The position numbers and the translations under genes are program-made. Shown here one piece after another: positions 1 through 11,611 of a stretch of DNA of 64,000 nucleotides (the first letter of the stretch is position 1; every line of letters starts with the position of its first letter). The notes beneath the pieces were generated by a model that was given only the letters and a program-made list of their open reading frames with translations, ran no database searches and was not told the DNA's origin. This DNA comes from Deltaproteobacteria bacterium. GTDB lineage: Bacteria; Desulfobacterota; Binatia; Binatales; Binataceae. Location of the stretch: assembly GCA_021780225.1 (NCBI GenBank), contig JAJXZF010000029.1:1-64000 (forward strand), in the 5' to 3' direction.

Positions 1-2
1 TC

Positions 3-245
3 GGTCTGTTGCGGCAGGCGGAAGTTGAACTGGCGCAAGGCAAGCGGGTCGGCGAGGTCTGTCGGGGCCTGGGGATTTCGGAACAGAGCTATTACCACTG
101 GCGCAGCGGGTACGGCGGCCTGAAACTCGAGCAGGCGCGGCGGATGAAAGAGCTGGAGAAGGAGAACGGCCGGCTCAAGAAGGCGGTGGCCGAGCTGACC
201 CTGGACAAGCAGATTCTGAAAGAGGCGCTTGAGGGAAACTTCTAA
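3..245 (+). CDS. IS3-family transposase OrfA, 5' end outside window
   Basis: The reading frame is open from the window edge, so the true start lies upstream. The visible 80 or so residues carry the OrfA pattern: a helix-turn-helix (GEVCRGLGISEQSYYHWR), the YGGLK linker and a leucine-zipper-like coiled coil with LEKENGRLKK and LDKQILKEAL. In IS3 elements OrfA binds the terminal repeats and is fused to the OrfB integrase by a -1 frameshift. The stop is at 243-245, and OrfB remnants follow in the -1 frame. The element is a remnant, because OrfB is cut off after about 35-45 residues. Confidence 0.85.
   Translation, partial: GLLRQAEVELAQGKRVGEVCRGLGISEQSYYHWRSGYGGLKLEQARRMKELEKENGRLKKAVAELTLDKQILKEALEGNF
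233..239 (+). promoter_or_regulatory. Probable -1 ribosomal frameshift heptamer of the IS3 element
   Basis: The heptamer GGGAAAC is read as G_GGA_AAC in the OrfA frame, one codon before the OrfA stop. It fits the X_XXY_YYZ slippery rule, and the OrfB remnant downstream is in the -1 frame, as IS3 OrfAB fusion requires. The function is inferred from position and frame only. Confidence 0.5.
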
Positions 246-388
246 GCCCCGAACGCCGACGTCAGTGTGTAGCCCATCTGCAGCAGCGGCTAGGCGTTTC
301 AGAGCGACGCGCCTGTCGTACGATTGGCCAGCCTCGCTCGACCCAGCGCAAAGCGCGCCAGGCGCGCGATGACGAAGCGGCGCTGGGC
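246..388 (+). pseudogene. IS3-family OrfB (integrase) 5' remnant
   Basis: In the -1 frame relative to OrfA the sequence reads SPERRRQCVAHLQQRLG, then VSERRACRTIGQPRSTQR and ARDDEAAL, the typical N-terminal segment of IS3 OrfB. Similarity stops near 385-388. Beyond this the opposite strand reads as a cas6-like gene. The catalytic DDE domain is absent, so the element cannot encode its own integrase here. The boundary is estimated from where each reading loses family similarity. Confidence 0.75.
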
Positions 389-891
389 GCGGCGCCGCGC
401 ACGAGATTCTCCGCGGCCTCATAAACGGGGCGTGATTCGCCGTTGAGTGATAGCGCATCAATGCGTCGCAACTCGACCGCGCGCTGGCCACGGCCGATCC
501 GATCCACTTCTCGCAGCGCCACAACGAAGTAAGGGGAAAATTCCTGAGCGCGGCCAATCAGGACCAGTTCGAAAGAAACTTCATCGCCCGCCCGGAATGT
601 TCGTCTGTTTCCCGCAGCGTTTGCGTCGGGCACTTCCGGAGAAATCACGAACGGCCTCGGTATCTCCTCGTGAGTTCGTAGCGCTTCGGATCCCGGTGGC
701 GGCGAGGTCTCGAAGATGAGGTGATACGGGCATAGCGTTGGGATGGGGCAATCCATCCCGCGTGGCGCTGGGCACGCCACCGCGCGGAAGGCGTGACTAA
801 AAGCGCCGCGCAAGGTCGAGCCTAGATATGCCGGCAGATCGAGCGGCTCGACCGCCTCGAAAGTCACCCGATATCGCGCGCACGACAGCAT
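262..891 (-). pseudogene. cas6: Cas6-type CRISPR RNA endoribonuclease, truncated by IS3 remnant
   Basis: The first 170 or so residues look like the RAMP-fold Cas6 of type I/III CRISPR systems: LPAYLGSTLRGAFSHAFRAV, a Cys-containing stretch ending CPYHLIFE, a PRPFVISP segment, FELVLIGRAQEFSPYF, then GRGQRAVELRRIDAL. Cas6 cuts pre-crRNA. Intact members of this type run to about 250-300 residues with a second RAMP half. Here the 39 C-terminal residues are read from antisense IS3 OrfB sequence, so the C-terminal half is lost. ATG start at 891, 24 bp behind the NucS-like gene. No repeat array or other cas gene is visible. Confidence 0.7.
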
Positions 892-915
892 GATCTACTG
901 AGCCGAGGGCCGCCG

Positions 916-1617
916 TCAGAGTGGCTTCGAAGATACGGTGCCGAGCTGTTTTATCGATTTGAGGTGAAACTCAACTTCATACTCGAAGAGGCTTACGTTG
1001 GGTACGACCGAAACGGCGTAACGCAAATTCTCGCTGATCTCTTTGGCTACAATGATTCCATGTACGCCGCGATCTTTTCCGATCGTTTGGCGTGCCCAGC
1101 CCATATACCGAGTGAGTTGGCCTATTGCATGGTCAGGGCTGCGCGCGCGTTTCAGTTCGAAGACGAAAAAATCGCCAGCCTCGTCAGCAGCTAAGATATC
1201 GATTGGGCCGACCGCCGTCGGGTATTCGATGCCGTCTCGTCCAGTCGGATCGACGTACAGGCGCAGTCTCTTACCATCTACGTCAACGGCACCGATGTTC
1301 TGGGCGAGAAAGTCACGCAGTTGATACTCGAGACCAAACGCGATGTCGGCGCTTTCTTCTTCATCGGATTCCGGCAGAGTGCTTTCGACGAATGCCTGAG
1401 TTTCCGAGCTGCCCGGCGGGATCAATCGCACCTCGCTGGGGGTGTCGTGAACAGACCAGCCGGCGCGCCGCAAAGCGTCTCGCAGCTGATGGGACGTGCT
1501 ATTTGTCGGGTCGAGACCCTGCGGAAGATGCTGCGGGTGCTGTCGAAGCCATTCCTTCATCGGATAGACCTCGACGCCCCCGTCCTCTCTCGCCACGACT
1601 ATGTTAAATCGCTTCAC
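916..1617 (-). CDS. NucS-like (DUF91, PD-(D/E)XK) nuclease
   Basis: 233 residues. The C-terminal 140 carry the NucS/RecB-like nuclease core: GLEYQLRDFLAQNI, then VGPIDILA (metal-binding Asp), FFVFELKR (the E-x-K pair) and AIGQLTRYMGW. NucS enzymes cut branched or mismatched DNA. The N-terminal 85 residues (MKRFNIVVAREDGG, a basic YPMKEWLRQHP segment, then GWSVHD and VRLIP) do not look like the usual NucS N-terminal domain and may bind DNA or a partner. GTG start with a good AAGGAG site 7 bp upstream. It probably shares a transcript with the truncated cas6 24 bp downstream. Confidence 0.75.
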   Translation of the reverse strand: MKRFNIVVAREDGGVEVYPMKEWLRQHPQHLPQGLDPTNSTSHQLRDALRRAGWSVHDTPSEVRLIPPGSSETQAFVESTLPESDEEESADIAFGLEYQLRDFLAQNIGAVDVDGKRLRLYVDPTGRDGIEYPTAVGPIDILAADEAGDFFVFELKRARSPDHAIGQLTRYMGWARQTIGKDRGVHGIIVAKEISENLRYAVSVVPNVSLFEYEVEFHLKSIKQLGTVSSKPL

Positions 1618-1770
1618 GCGCGTCTCCTTCGGCAGACGATCTGGGTTTTCTGCTTTGCTTTACGCGAGGGTCCCAGCGCTCTAGCTCTCCTTTCGATGAG
1701 CGGCGCATGTTTACCCTCGGCTGATAGCCGGCCGGTTATGCGTCATCCACAGGAGGCTAGATTTTAGCGA

Positions 1771-2166
1771 TTAATCAGGATTTGCCCGTGCCAGTGGGCA
1801 GTCGCGAGCGTTACAGATGTGGTTGGCGTATGGCCTTTCTCCTTTTCGCGCCTGAGTTATCCAGCTCTTGAGCCTTGCCCTTGCGATCTCAAGCTCCGCC
1901 CTCGTGAATAGCGCGCGCCATGGCGGTTGGAGCACCAGGTGTTCAATTGTCACGTCGAGGCAGCTTTCTCTTCGAAGCCCTCGGAAACCCGATTGTGGAC
2001 TGCCGTTCAACAGAAGTTTAGCAGTCGCTAAACCGCCATGTTCGATCAGCATCTTCCGCAACACCTTCGCATCGAATCCTGTGCGCGCTTTCACAGCGTC
2101 ATACACGTCGCTGACGAGCGCGCCGTAAAACCGCATTGCAAGGTCAGGGTCGATTCGTCCGCTCAT
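1771..2166 (-). CDS. Conserved hypothetical protein
   Basis: 131 residues, no named domain recognised. The middle resembles a widespread small family in which an EHGG-x-xx-AKLLL segment is followed by LD-x-TIEHLVL and LFT-x-AELEIARARL. Here these read LIEHGGLATAKLLL, CLDVTIEHLVLQ and ALFTRAELEIARARL. The C-terminus has CNARDC. No signal peptide or membrane segment. ATG start at 2166 with only a weak upstream site. Its position between the nuclease/cas6 scar and tRNA-Val suggests accessory DNA, but that is inference. Confidence 0.55.
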   Translation of the reverse strand: MSGRIDPDLAMRFYGALVSDVYDAVKARTGFDAKVLRKMLIEHGGLATAKLLLNGSPQSGFRGLRRESCLDVTIEHLVLQPPWRALFTRAELEIARARLKSWITQARKGERPYANHICNARDCPLARANPD

Positions 2167-2304
2167 TCGCGTTTAAGGCTCCGGGTGCCCAAATCGACTA
2201 ATTGGCATACCGAGTGAGCCGGAGGAGCAAAAACCCAACCGGCACCAAAACCGGCACTAGACGATCCGGCGAAAACCGCGAATCGCGTAAGTGCCTGATT
2301 TTAT

Positions 2305-2379
2305 TGGTGGGCGGTGCAGGTTTCGAACCTGCGACCCCCGGCTTGTAAGGCCGATGCTCTACCGCTGAGCTAACCGCCC
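2305..2379 (-). tRNA. tRNA-Val (anticodon TAC)
   Basis: On the minus strand the cloverleaf folds completely: acceptor GGGCGGT/ACCGCCC, D-arm GCTC/GAGC, anticodon stem TCGGC/GCCGG with loop CTTACAA giving anticodon TAC, T-arm GCAGG/CCTGC with loop TTCGAAA, discriminator A and an encoded CCA (2305-2307). It lies between the accessory genes and hup. tRNA genes are common integration sites, but no duplicated 3' tRNA end is seen in the window. Confidence 0.95.
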
Positions 2380-2455
2380 GATTCGTTGTGCGCGAATGTG
2401 CGACGCCGCGGCCGTGCGTTTCGTTCCGACGCCGCCGTCAAGCCAGCAGTGTCGA

Positions 2456-2770
2456 TTATCCTGCCGCCGGCCCGGATGACGGCGCGGCGCCATCGGCTTC
2501 GTTGAGCGAATCCTTCAACTGTTTGCCAGGTTTGAACTTGGCGGAACGGCTGGCCGAAATCTGAATGGTTTCGCCGGTCTTGGGATTGCGGCCCGTGCGC
2601 GCGTGACGCGTCGATACCGAAAAGGTGCCAAAGCCTGAGATATTTACCCGTTCGCCCTGCTTGAGCGCGTTGATAATGTCGTCGAGGACGATGTTGACGG
2701 CCTTTTCGGCTTCGCCCTTATGAAATCCCAGCTTGTTCGCCAAATCGTCCACTAGGTCGGCCTTGGTCAT
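2456..2770 (-). CDS. hup: HU/IHF-family DNA-binding protein
   Basis: 104 residues. Small nucleoid protein that bends DNA as a dimer. The family signature is clear: MTKADLVDDLANKLG at the N-terminus, GERVNISGFGTFSVSTR and the DNA-arm GRNPKTGETIQI, then a basic FKPGKQLKD. A 14-residue Ala/Ser/Pro-rich tail extends the usual 90-residue form. It follows lon on the same strand after a strong hairpin, the order seen in many proteobacteria. Confidence 0.93.
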   Translation of the reverse strand: MTKADLVDDLANKLGFHKGEAEKAVNIVLDDIINALKQGERVNISGFGTFSVSTRHARTGRNPKTGETIQISASRSAKFKPGKQLKDSLNEADGAAPSSGPAAG

Positions 2771-2813
2771 GGCGTCGCTCCGGCGTCTAATTTGTTCCGA
2801 CAGTTAATAATGT

Positions 2814-2847
2814 CGCCGGCGGATCGTCAAGTAACGATCCGCCGGCG
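2814..2847 (-). terminator. Strong intergenic hairpin between lon and hup
   Basis: A perfect 14-bp stem (2814-2827 with 2834-2847) and a 6-nt loop sit between the lon stop (2872) and the hup start (2770). On the minus strand it is followed by ACATTATT rather than a clean U tract, so it may be a weak terminator, an mRNA 3'-end stabiliser or an attenuator limiting read-through into hup. Confidence 0.6.
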
Positions 2848-2871
2848 ATGATGAAGAAAAGCCTAGCTAAA

Positions 2872-5340
<2,469 letters not shown>

Positions 5341-5363
5341 TTCCGTGAATCCCGATCTCCTCG

Positions 5364-6614
<1,251 letters not shown>

Positions 6615-6632
6615 ATTGCCGCCTCCCGCGGA

Positions 6633-7229
6633 TCACTTGGAGGGCCTCCGATTCACGATTACCTCATCGATAAGTCCGTATTCAACGGACTGTTCGGGGG
6701 TCAGGAACATATCGCGATCGGTGTCCTTTTCGATTTTTTTTAACTGCTGTCCCGTGTGCCGCACGATGATGGCGTTGATTTCCTCCCGTACGCGCAGAAT
6801 CTCCCGCGCCTGGATTTCGATATCGCTCGCCTGGCCCTGCGCGCCGCCCAACGGCTGATGGATCATGATGCGCGAGTGCGGCAGCGCGTAGCGCCGTCCC
6901 TTATGGCCCGCCAGCAGCAGCAGGGCGCCCATGCTTGCCGCCTGGCCCAGACACAGCGTCGAGACCGGCGGCTTGATGAACTGCATCGTGTCGTAAATCG
7001 CGAGTCCCGCGGTGACCGAACCGCCGGGCGAATTGATGTAGAAGTTAATCTCTTTTTCAGGATCCTCGGATTCGAGGAACAGAAGCTGCGCCGTGACCAG
7101 GTTCGCGACTTCATCCGTCACTGGCGTGCCAAGGAAAACAATCCGGTCTTTGAGCAGGCGTGAATAGATATCATACGAGCGTTCGCCACGCCCCGTCTGC
7201 TCCACGACCACTGGCACAAAGCTGCTCAT
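6633..7229 (-). CDS. clpP: ATP-dependent Clp protease proteolytic subunit ClpP
   Basis: 198 residues, the usual ClpP length. Forms the double-ring serine protease chamber used by ClpX. The catalytic serine is in GQAASMGA (Ser99) and the histidine in IMIHQP (His124). The NSPGGSV oxyanion segment is at about 66-72. Next in line on the minus strand is clpX. A strong terminator separates it from tig upstream, so clpP probably has its own promoter in 7230-7340. Confidence 0.98.
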   Translation of the reverse strand: MSSFVPVVVEQTGRGERSYDIYSRLLKDRIVFLGTPVTDEVANLVTAQLLFLESEDPEKEINFYINSPGGSVTAGLAIYDTMQFIKPPVSTLCLGQAASMGALLLLAGHKGRRYALPHSRIMIHQPLGGAQGQASDIEIQAREILRVREEINAIIVRHTGQQLKKIEKDTDRDMFLTPEQSVEYGLIDEVIVNRRPSK

Positions 7230-7337
7230 CGGTCCTCAACTTCTCCGAACGAAGCCGCGCAGCGAAACAAAACCTATTCACCACGCTTTCAAATTCTAAC
7301 CCGTTTGCAACATATCGGCAACCTGACTGTCGCGTAA

Positions 7338-7382
7338 GGGCGCGAAAACAAACGCCGCCGCTGCAGCGCAGCGGCGGCGTTT
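7338..7382 (-). terminator. Rho-independent terminator after tig
   Basis: A 14-bp GC-rich stem (7350-7363 with 7369-7382, 5-nt loop) lies 23 bp beyond the tig stop. On the minus strand the stem ends in GTTT followed by GTTTTCG, a reasonable U tract. It separates tig from clpP. Confidence 0.8.
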
Positions 7383-7404
7383 GAGCAATTACGCGAACCG
7401 CGGC

Positions 7405-8742
7405 TCAACCGCCGGCTTCCGGCTCTCCGGATGCGCTCGCGGGGGCCGGCTCGGCGGCGCCTGCGGCCCCTTCGCTCTGCGCGCGCTCGAGCAGGCGATC
7501 GAGCGTCTGTTCGCGGCGCATCGTCTGTTTCAACGCCGTGCGATTTTCCTCGCTGCGATAGTGCTCCGCGATCTGCTCGCGCGCCCGTCCGGCGTAGGTC
7601 ACGATCTGCGCGATCCGTTCGGCGACGTCGTCGTCGCTGACCGCGACGCCCTCCTGATCCGCGATCGCATCGACCACCAGCGCGCTGCGCGCGCGTTTTT
7701 CGGCGCGCGTTTTAATCTCCTCGGCGCTTTCCCGCGCCTTGGCGTGCGCCTCTTCATGGCCTAGGCCGGCGGCCTCGAAATTCGACGCGAGTTCGTGTTC
7801 CACGCTGCGGGTTTCGCGCGCCACCAGCGAATCGGGCAGCTCGACCGGGTTGCGCTCGATAATCAGATCGAGCAGTCCCTGGCGGGCGCGCGCATTCGCC
7901 TCGGCGCGGGCCCGGGCGGTCAGCGTCTCGCGCACGCGCACGCGCAGCGCATCGAGGTTCTCGAAGCCTTCGTCCTTCGCGAATTCCTCGTCGAGTTGCG
8001 GAATTTCGTGCGTATAGATTTCCTTGACCGTCGCCCGCCATTCGACGTTCTTGCCGGCGATTTCCTTCTCCGCGTAGTCGGCGGGATAGTTCCGCACGGC
8101 GCGCGTTTCCCGTCCCGCCTCCGCGCCGGCGAGCGCTTCGTCAAGCCCGTGCGCGAGCGTCTCCTTCGAGACTTTCAGCAGCCGGTCTTCGACCTTGGTG
8201 CCCTCGATCGGCTTGCCGTCCTCGAAACCCTCGAACGCCGCGATTACGAAATCGTTCTCGGCTACGGCGCTGCGCCCCTCGACCTTCTTGAGCACGCCGC
8301 GCCGCTCGCGCATCCGCGCCAGCTCCGCCTCGATCTGCTCGCCGGTCACGTCGATTTGCGCGGGCTGGACCTTGAGGTCCTGGTAATCCTTGACCGCGAG
8401 TTCGGGCTTCAGATCGAAAATCGCGCTGAACTTGAGCGCCTTCGTGAGGTCGGTTTCCTCGGTCACGATCTCGGGCTCGACCACCGGCGTGAGCGAATTT
8501 TCCTCCAACGCCTTGTCGGTATATTCCTTGACCAGCTTGCGGATCACTTCGCCGCGCACCTGATCGCCGAAAAAGCGTTCGAGCAGGCTGCGCGGCGCGC
8601 GCCCGGGCCGGAAGCCCTTGAGCACGACCGATCGCTTCAGTTCGCTGTACGAGCGGTCCAGTTCCCGATTGATTTCGTCGGGTTCGACTTCAATGGTGAG
8701 CTTGCGCCGAAGCGCGGAACTACTTTCGATAGATACGTTCAT
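7405..8742 (-). CDS. tig: Trigger factor (ribosome-associated chaperone/PPIase)
   Basis: 445 residues from the chosen ATG (8742, MNVSIESSSALRRKLTIEV), which matches the usual N-terminus. A longer frame from 8820 would add 26 residues of no similarity. The ribosome-binding signature GFRPGRAP is near residue 45, followed by an FKBP-type PPIase domain (EGFEDGKPIEGTKVED) and a long helical C-terminal arm rich in Arg/Glu/Ala. It binds nascent chains at the ribosome exit. It lies upstream of clpP-clpX-lon, a widely conserved neighbourhood, but a terminator separates them. Confidence 0.95.
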   Translation of the reverse strand: MNVSIESSSALRRKLTIEVEPDEINRELDRSYSELKRSVVLKGFRPGRAPRSLLERFFGDQVRGEVIRKLVKEYTDKALEENSLTPVVEPEIVTEETDLTKALKFSAIFDLKPELAVKDYQDLKVQPAQIDVTGEQIEAELARMRERRGVLKKVEGRSAVAENDFVIAAFEGFEDGKPIEGTKVEDRLLKVSKETLAHGLDEALAGAEAGRETRAVRNYPADYAEKEIAGKNVEWRATVKEIYTHEIPQLDEEFAKDEGFENLDALRVRVRETLTARARAEANARARQGLLDLIIERNPVELPDSLVARETRSVEHELASNFEAAGLGHEEAHAKARESAEEIKTRAEKRARSALVVDAIADQEGVAVSDDDVAERIAQIVTYAGRAREQIAEHYRSEENRTALKQTMRREQTLDRLLERAQSEGAAGAAEPAPASASGEPEAGG

Positions 8743-8987
8743 GGCCGTCCGTCCAGATAACCATACGCATGCCGCGACGATCAACATCGCGGGCGTTCCG
8801 GCGCGATCGCGCGGCGGCATATCATGCGCCGCTTATGCGCGGCCGCGGATGCTGGACTTCACGGTCCGGAAAACCTAAACTGCGCCAGATATTCGGCGTT
8901 CGTATTCGCGTCGCCAGGAAAAGATGCTTCGATGGCGTACCGGATGTCGCCAATCGAATCCATAAAATATTGGGAGACTGAAGTTCG

Positions 8988-11273
8988 ATGAGCGAGGCAA
9001 AAATCGTTCTTCCAGCCTTGACCGGCGCCCAGCTTACAATCCTGTGGTGCGTGCTGGGCTCGGCGTTACTGTCGCTCGCCTACGGCGGATGGCTGGTGCG
9101 GGTGGTGCTCAACGCGGATCCCGGACCCAAATCGATGACCGACGTCGCCGACGCGGTGTACGAAGGTTCGATGGCGTACCTCAGGCGGCAGGTGAAGACG
9201 ATGATCATCTTCGTCATCATCATCGCCGCCGCGCTGTTCCTGATGTACCGCTCGGTCTATCCGACCCGGCTCGATCTTTCGCTCGGCATCGCCGTCGCCT
9301 TTTTTCTCGGCGTCAGCGCCTCCTATGGCGCCGGCTTCGTCGGGATGTGGCTTGCGGTCAGGGGCAATGTGCGCAGCGCCAACGCCGCGCTCACCAGCTT
9401 CAAGGACGCGATGGAACTGGCGTTCAAGGCCGGCGGCGTCTCGGGCATGTTCACGGTCGGCCTCGGCCTGTTCGGCGCGACCGTGATTTTCCTGTACTTC
9501 CAGCAGGATGCGATGAAGGTCCTCGTCGGGTTCGGCTTCGGCGGCTCGCTCGCGGCGCTGTTCATGCGCGTCGGCGGCGGCATCTACACCAAAGCCGCCG
9601 ACGTCGGCGGCGACCTCGTCGGCAAAGTCGAAGCGGGCATTCCGGAAGACGATCCGCGCAACGCCGCGACGATCGCGGACAACGTCGGCGACAACGTCGG
9701 CGACTGCGCCGGGATGGCGGCCGACGTCTTCGAGTCCTACGAGGTCACGCTGGTCGCGGCGATTATTCTCGCCGCCTATGCGCTTGAAGATCCCAAGTTC
9801 GTCGCCACCTATGGCGGGGCCGCGGCGGCGGGCGCATTCGCGATGAAGATGATCATCTTCGCCCTGATTCTGCGCGCGGTCGGCGTGGTGTCGTCGATTC
9901 TCGGCATCATGGCGGTGCGCGTGCCCGCGGGCTCCGCGATGCGCGATCCGATGAAGCCGATCAACGCGGGCTATTACACTTCGTCGATTACCTCGGTCAT
10001 CGGTTTCTTCATCGTCAACTATTTTTATATGACCGGCCCCGACGGCAATCCCGACTGGCGCTTCGCGATCACCGCGACGCTCGGCATCGTGCTGTCGGTC
10101 CTGACGCTCTGGCTCACCAACTTTTTCACCCATCCCGACTACGGTCCGGTCACTGAGACCGCCAGCGCCGCGCGGACCGGCCCGGCGACCCTGATTCTGT
10201 CCGGCCTCGGCGAAGGGCTCGAGTCGTCGGTCTGGGCGCTGCTGGTAATCGTCGGCGTGATTATCGGCGCGGTCGTGATCTTCCGCGAATCCACGGCGCT
10301 GCAATTCTATGGAATCGCGCTGACCGGCCTCGGCCTGCTCACCACCACCGGTTTCATCCTTGCGATGGACACCTACGGGCCGATTACGGACAACGCCCAC
10401 GGCATCTTCGAGATGGGCGGCGTGCATCAGGAAGAGGCGTCGCGCACGCTCTCCTGGATGGACGCGATCGGCAACACCACCAAGGCGCTGACCAAGGGAC
10501 TCGCGATCGCGACCGCGGTTATCGCGGCGGTCTCGCTCTTTCGTTCCTTTATCGATGAAGCGCATCTCGGCATCGCCGGCGTGCAGATCAACACGCCGAC
10601 CGTGTTCGTCGGCCTGCTGATCGGCGGCGCGGTGCCGTTCCTGTTCAGCTCGTTCGCCATCAAGGCGGTCGGCCGCGCGGCCTATCAAGTTGTGTTCGAG
10701 GTGCGCCGCCAGTTCCGCGAGCATCCCGGAATCATGGAAGGCAAGGAGTTGCCCGACTACGGCCGCTGCGTCGATATCGTCACGGCGACCGCGCAGAAAG
10801 AGCTGCTCAGTCCGGCGATCCTCGCGGTCTTCGCGCCGCTGCTGGTCGGTTTCGGCCTCGACGCGGGCGCGCTCGGCGGGTTCCTCGGCGGCACGATCCT
10901 CACGGGTCAGTTGCTGGCCGTGTTCATGTCTAACGCCGGCGCGAATTGGGACAACGCCAAGAAGAAGGTCGAAGACGGCTTTCTCGGCGGCAAGGGCACC
11001 GATGTCCATAAGGCGACCGTCGTCGGCGACACCGTCGGCGATCCCTTCAAAGACACCGCCGGACCGGCGCTCAATCCGATGATCAAGGTCATGAACCTGG
11101 TCGGAATCCTCGCGGCGCCGTTTACCACCGTTCACGTCGGAACGGTCAGCGCCACCAGCCTGGGCGTGACGATTCTGGCGCTGGTCGCACTGTCGATCGC
11201 GGTGATTCTCTCCAAGCGCGGCTCGATTGCCGAGGAGGGCGCTGGCGGAGGTCAAGCCAAAGCGGCAGCCTGA
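8988..11273 (+). CDS. hppA: Membrane-bound proton-translocating pyrophosphatase, K+-independent type
   Basis: 761 residues with about 16 membrane helices. Couples pyrophosphate hydrolysis to ion pumping across the inner membrane. The substrate site reads KAADVGGDLVGKVE, then DDPRNAATIADNVGDNVGD, and near the C-terminus GTDVHKATVVGDTVGDPFKDT. The segment GNTTKA at 495-500 has Lys (Lys499) where K+-dependent enzymes have Ala, and Thr follows in LTKG, the pattern of the K+-independent class. GGGAGA 12 bp upstream may be the ribosome site. Divergent from tig and followed by a terminator. Confidence 0.95.
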   Translation: MSEAKIVLPALTGAQLTILWCVLGSALLSLAYGGWLVRVVLNADPGPKSMTDVADAVYEGSMAYLRRQVKTMIIFVIIIAAALFLMYRSVYPTRLDLSLGIAVAFFLGVSASYGAGFVGMWLAVRGNVRSANAALTSFKDAMELAFKAGGVSGMFTVGLGLFGATVIFLYFQQDAMKVLVGFGFGGSLAALFMRVGGGIYTKAADVGGDLVGKVEAGIPEDDPRNAATIADNVGDNVGDCAGMAADVFESYEVTLVAAIILAAYALEDPKFVATYGGAAAAGAFAMKMIIFALILRAVGVVSSILGIMAVRVPAGSAMRDPMKPINAGYYTSSITSVIGFFIVNYFYMTGPDGNPDWRFAITATLGIVLSVLTLWLTNFFTHPDYGPVTETASAARTGPATLILSGLGEGLESSVWALLVIVGVIIGAVVIFRESTALQFYGIALTGLGLLTTTGFILAMDTYGPITDNAHGIFEMGGVHQEEASRTLSWMDAIGNTTKALTKGLAIATAVIAAVSLFRSFIDEAHLGIAGVQINTPTVFVGLLIGGAVPFLFSSFAIKAVGRAAYQVVFEVRRQFREHPGIMEGKELPDYGRCVDIVTATAQKELLSPAILAVFAPLLVGFGLDAGALGGFLGGTILTGQLLAVFMSNAGANWDNAKKKVEDGFLGGKGTDVHKATVVGDTVGDPFKDTAGPALNPMIKVMNLVGILAAPFTTVHVGTVSATSLGVTILALVALSIAVILSKRGSIAEEGAGGGQAKAAA

Positions 11274-11301
11274 TCGCGCGCGCCAGTCGTTCTGAAAACC
11301 G

Positions 11302-11340
11302 CGGCCGGAGACTCTTTGCAGCCTCCGGCCGTTTTCTTTT
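11302..11340 (+). terminator. Rho-independent terminator after hppA
   Basis: Perfect 9-bp stem CGGCCGGAG (11302-11310) with CTCCGGCCG (11323-11331), a 12-nt loop, and then TTTTCTTTT. It is placed about 30 bp after the hppA stop. Confidence 0.9.
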
Positions 11341-11470
11341 CGCGCGCTCCTCGGAGGTAGCCGGCGTTATCCCGACTGGCGCATTCAGTCCCAATTTTGC
11401 TCCGAAAAGCCGACCATTGCGCAACTGTGGCTGATTGGACAATGACGTTGCGCTCTTGCAACGATTTAGC

Positions 11471-11507
11471 GATTTTGACACTAAAATACGTTCAAATTGT
11501 CAAAAAT
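11471..11507. promoter_or_regulatory. Inverted repeat in an AT-rich promoter region
   Basis: TTTTGACA (11473-11480) and TGTCAAAA (11498-11505) form a perfect 8-bp inverted repeat with 17 bp between. It sits in an AT-rich stretch (11440-11580) unlike the surrounding GC-rich DNA. The left arm contains a consensus -35 (TTGACA), but the hexamer 17 bp on is not a good -10. It may be an operator for the gene at 11612. The rest of 11341-11611 shows no gene. Confidence 0.4.
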
Positions 11508-11611
11508 CACAAGTAATTTAATGCTTGATATGTTTGGCATGAAAAACGCATCTTCTGTTTAGCTATATTACCTCCTGATTCTTCGGCGGCGCTAAGCGGA
11601 GGGTTTGCACG

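Noticed and set aside
246-2304. CRISPR array near the cas6 remnant
   Set aside because: No regularly spaced direct repeats seen on reading either strand. A tool-based search would settle it.
9066-11255. A 729-codon open frame antisense to hppA, and similar long frames opposite lon (3712-5367, +), the ECF genes (22516-24342, -) and polA (55537-56613, +)
   Set aside because: No recognisable domain, ribosome site or signal. GC-rich coding DNA gives long shadow frames opposite real genes.
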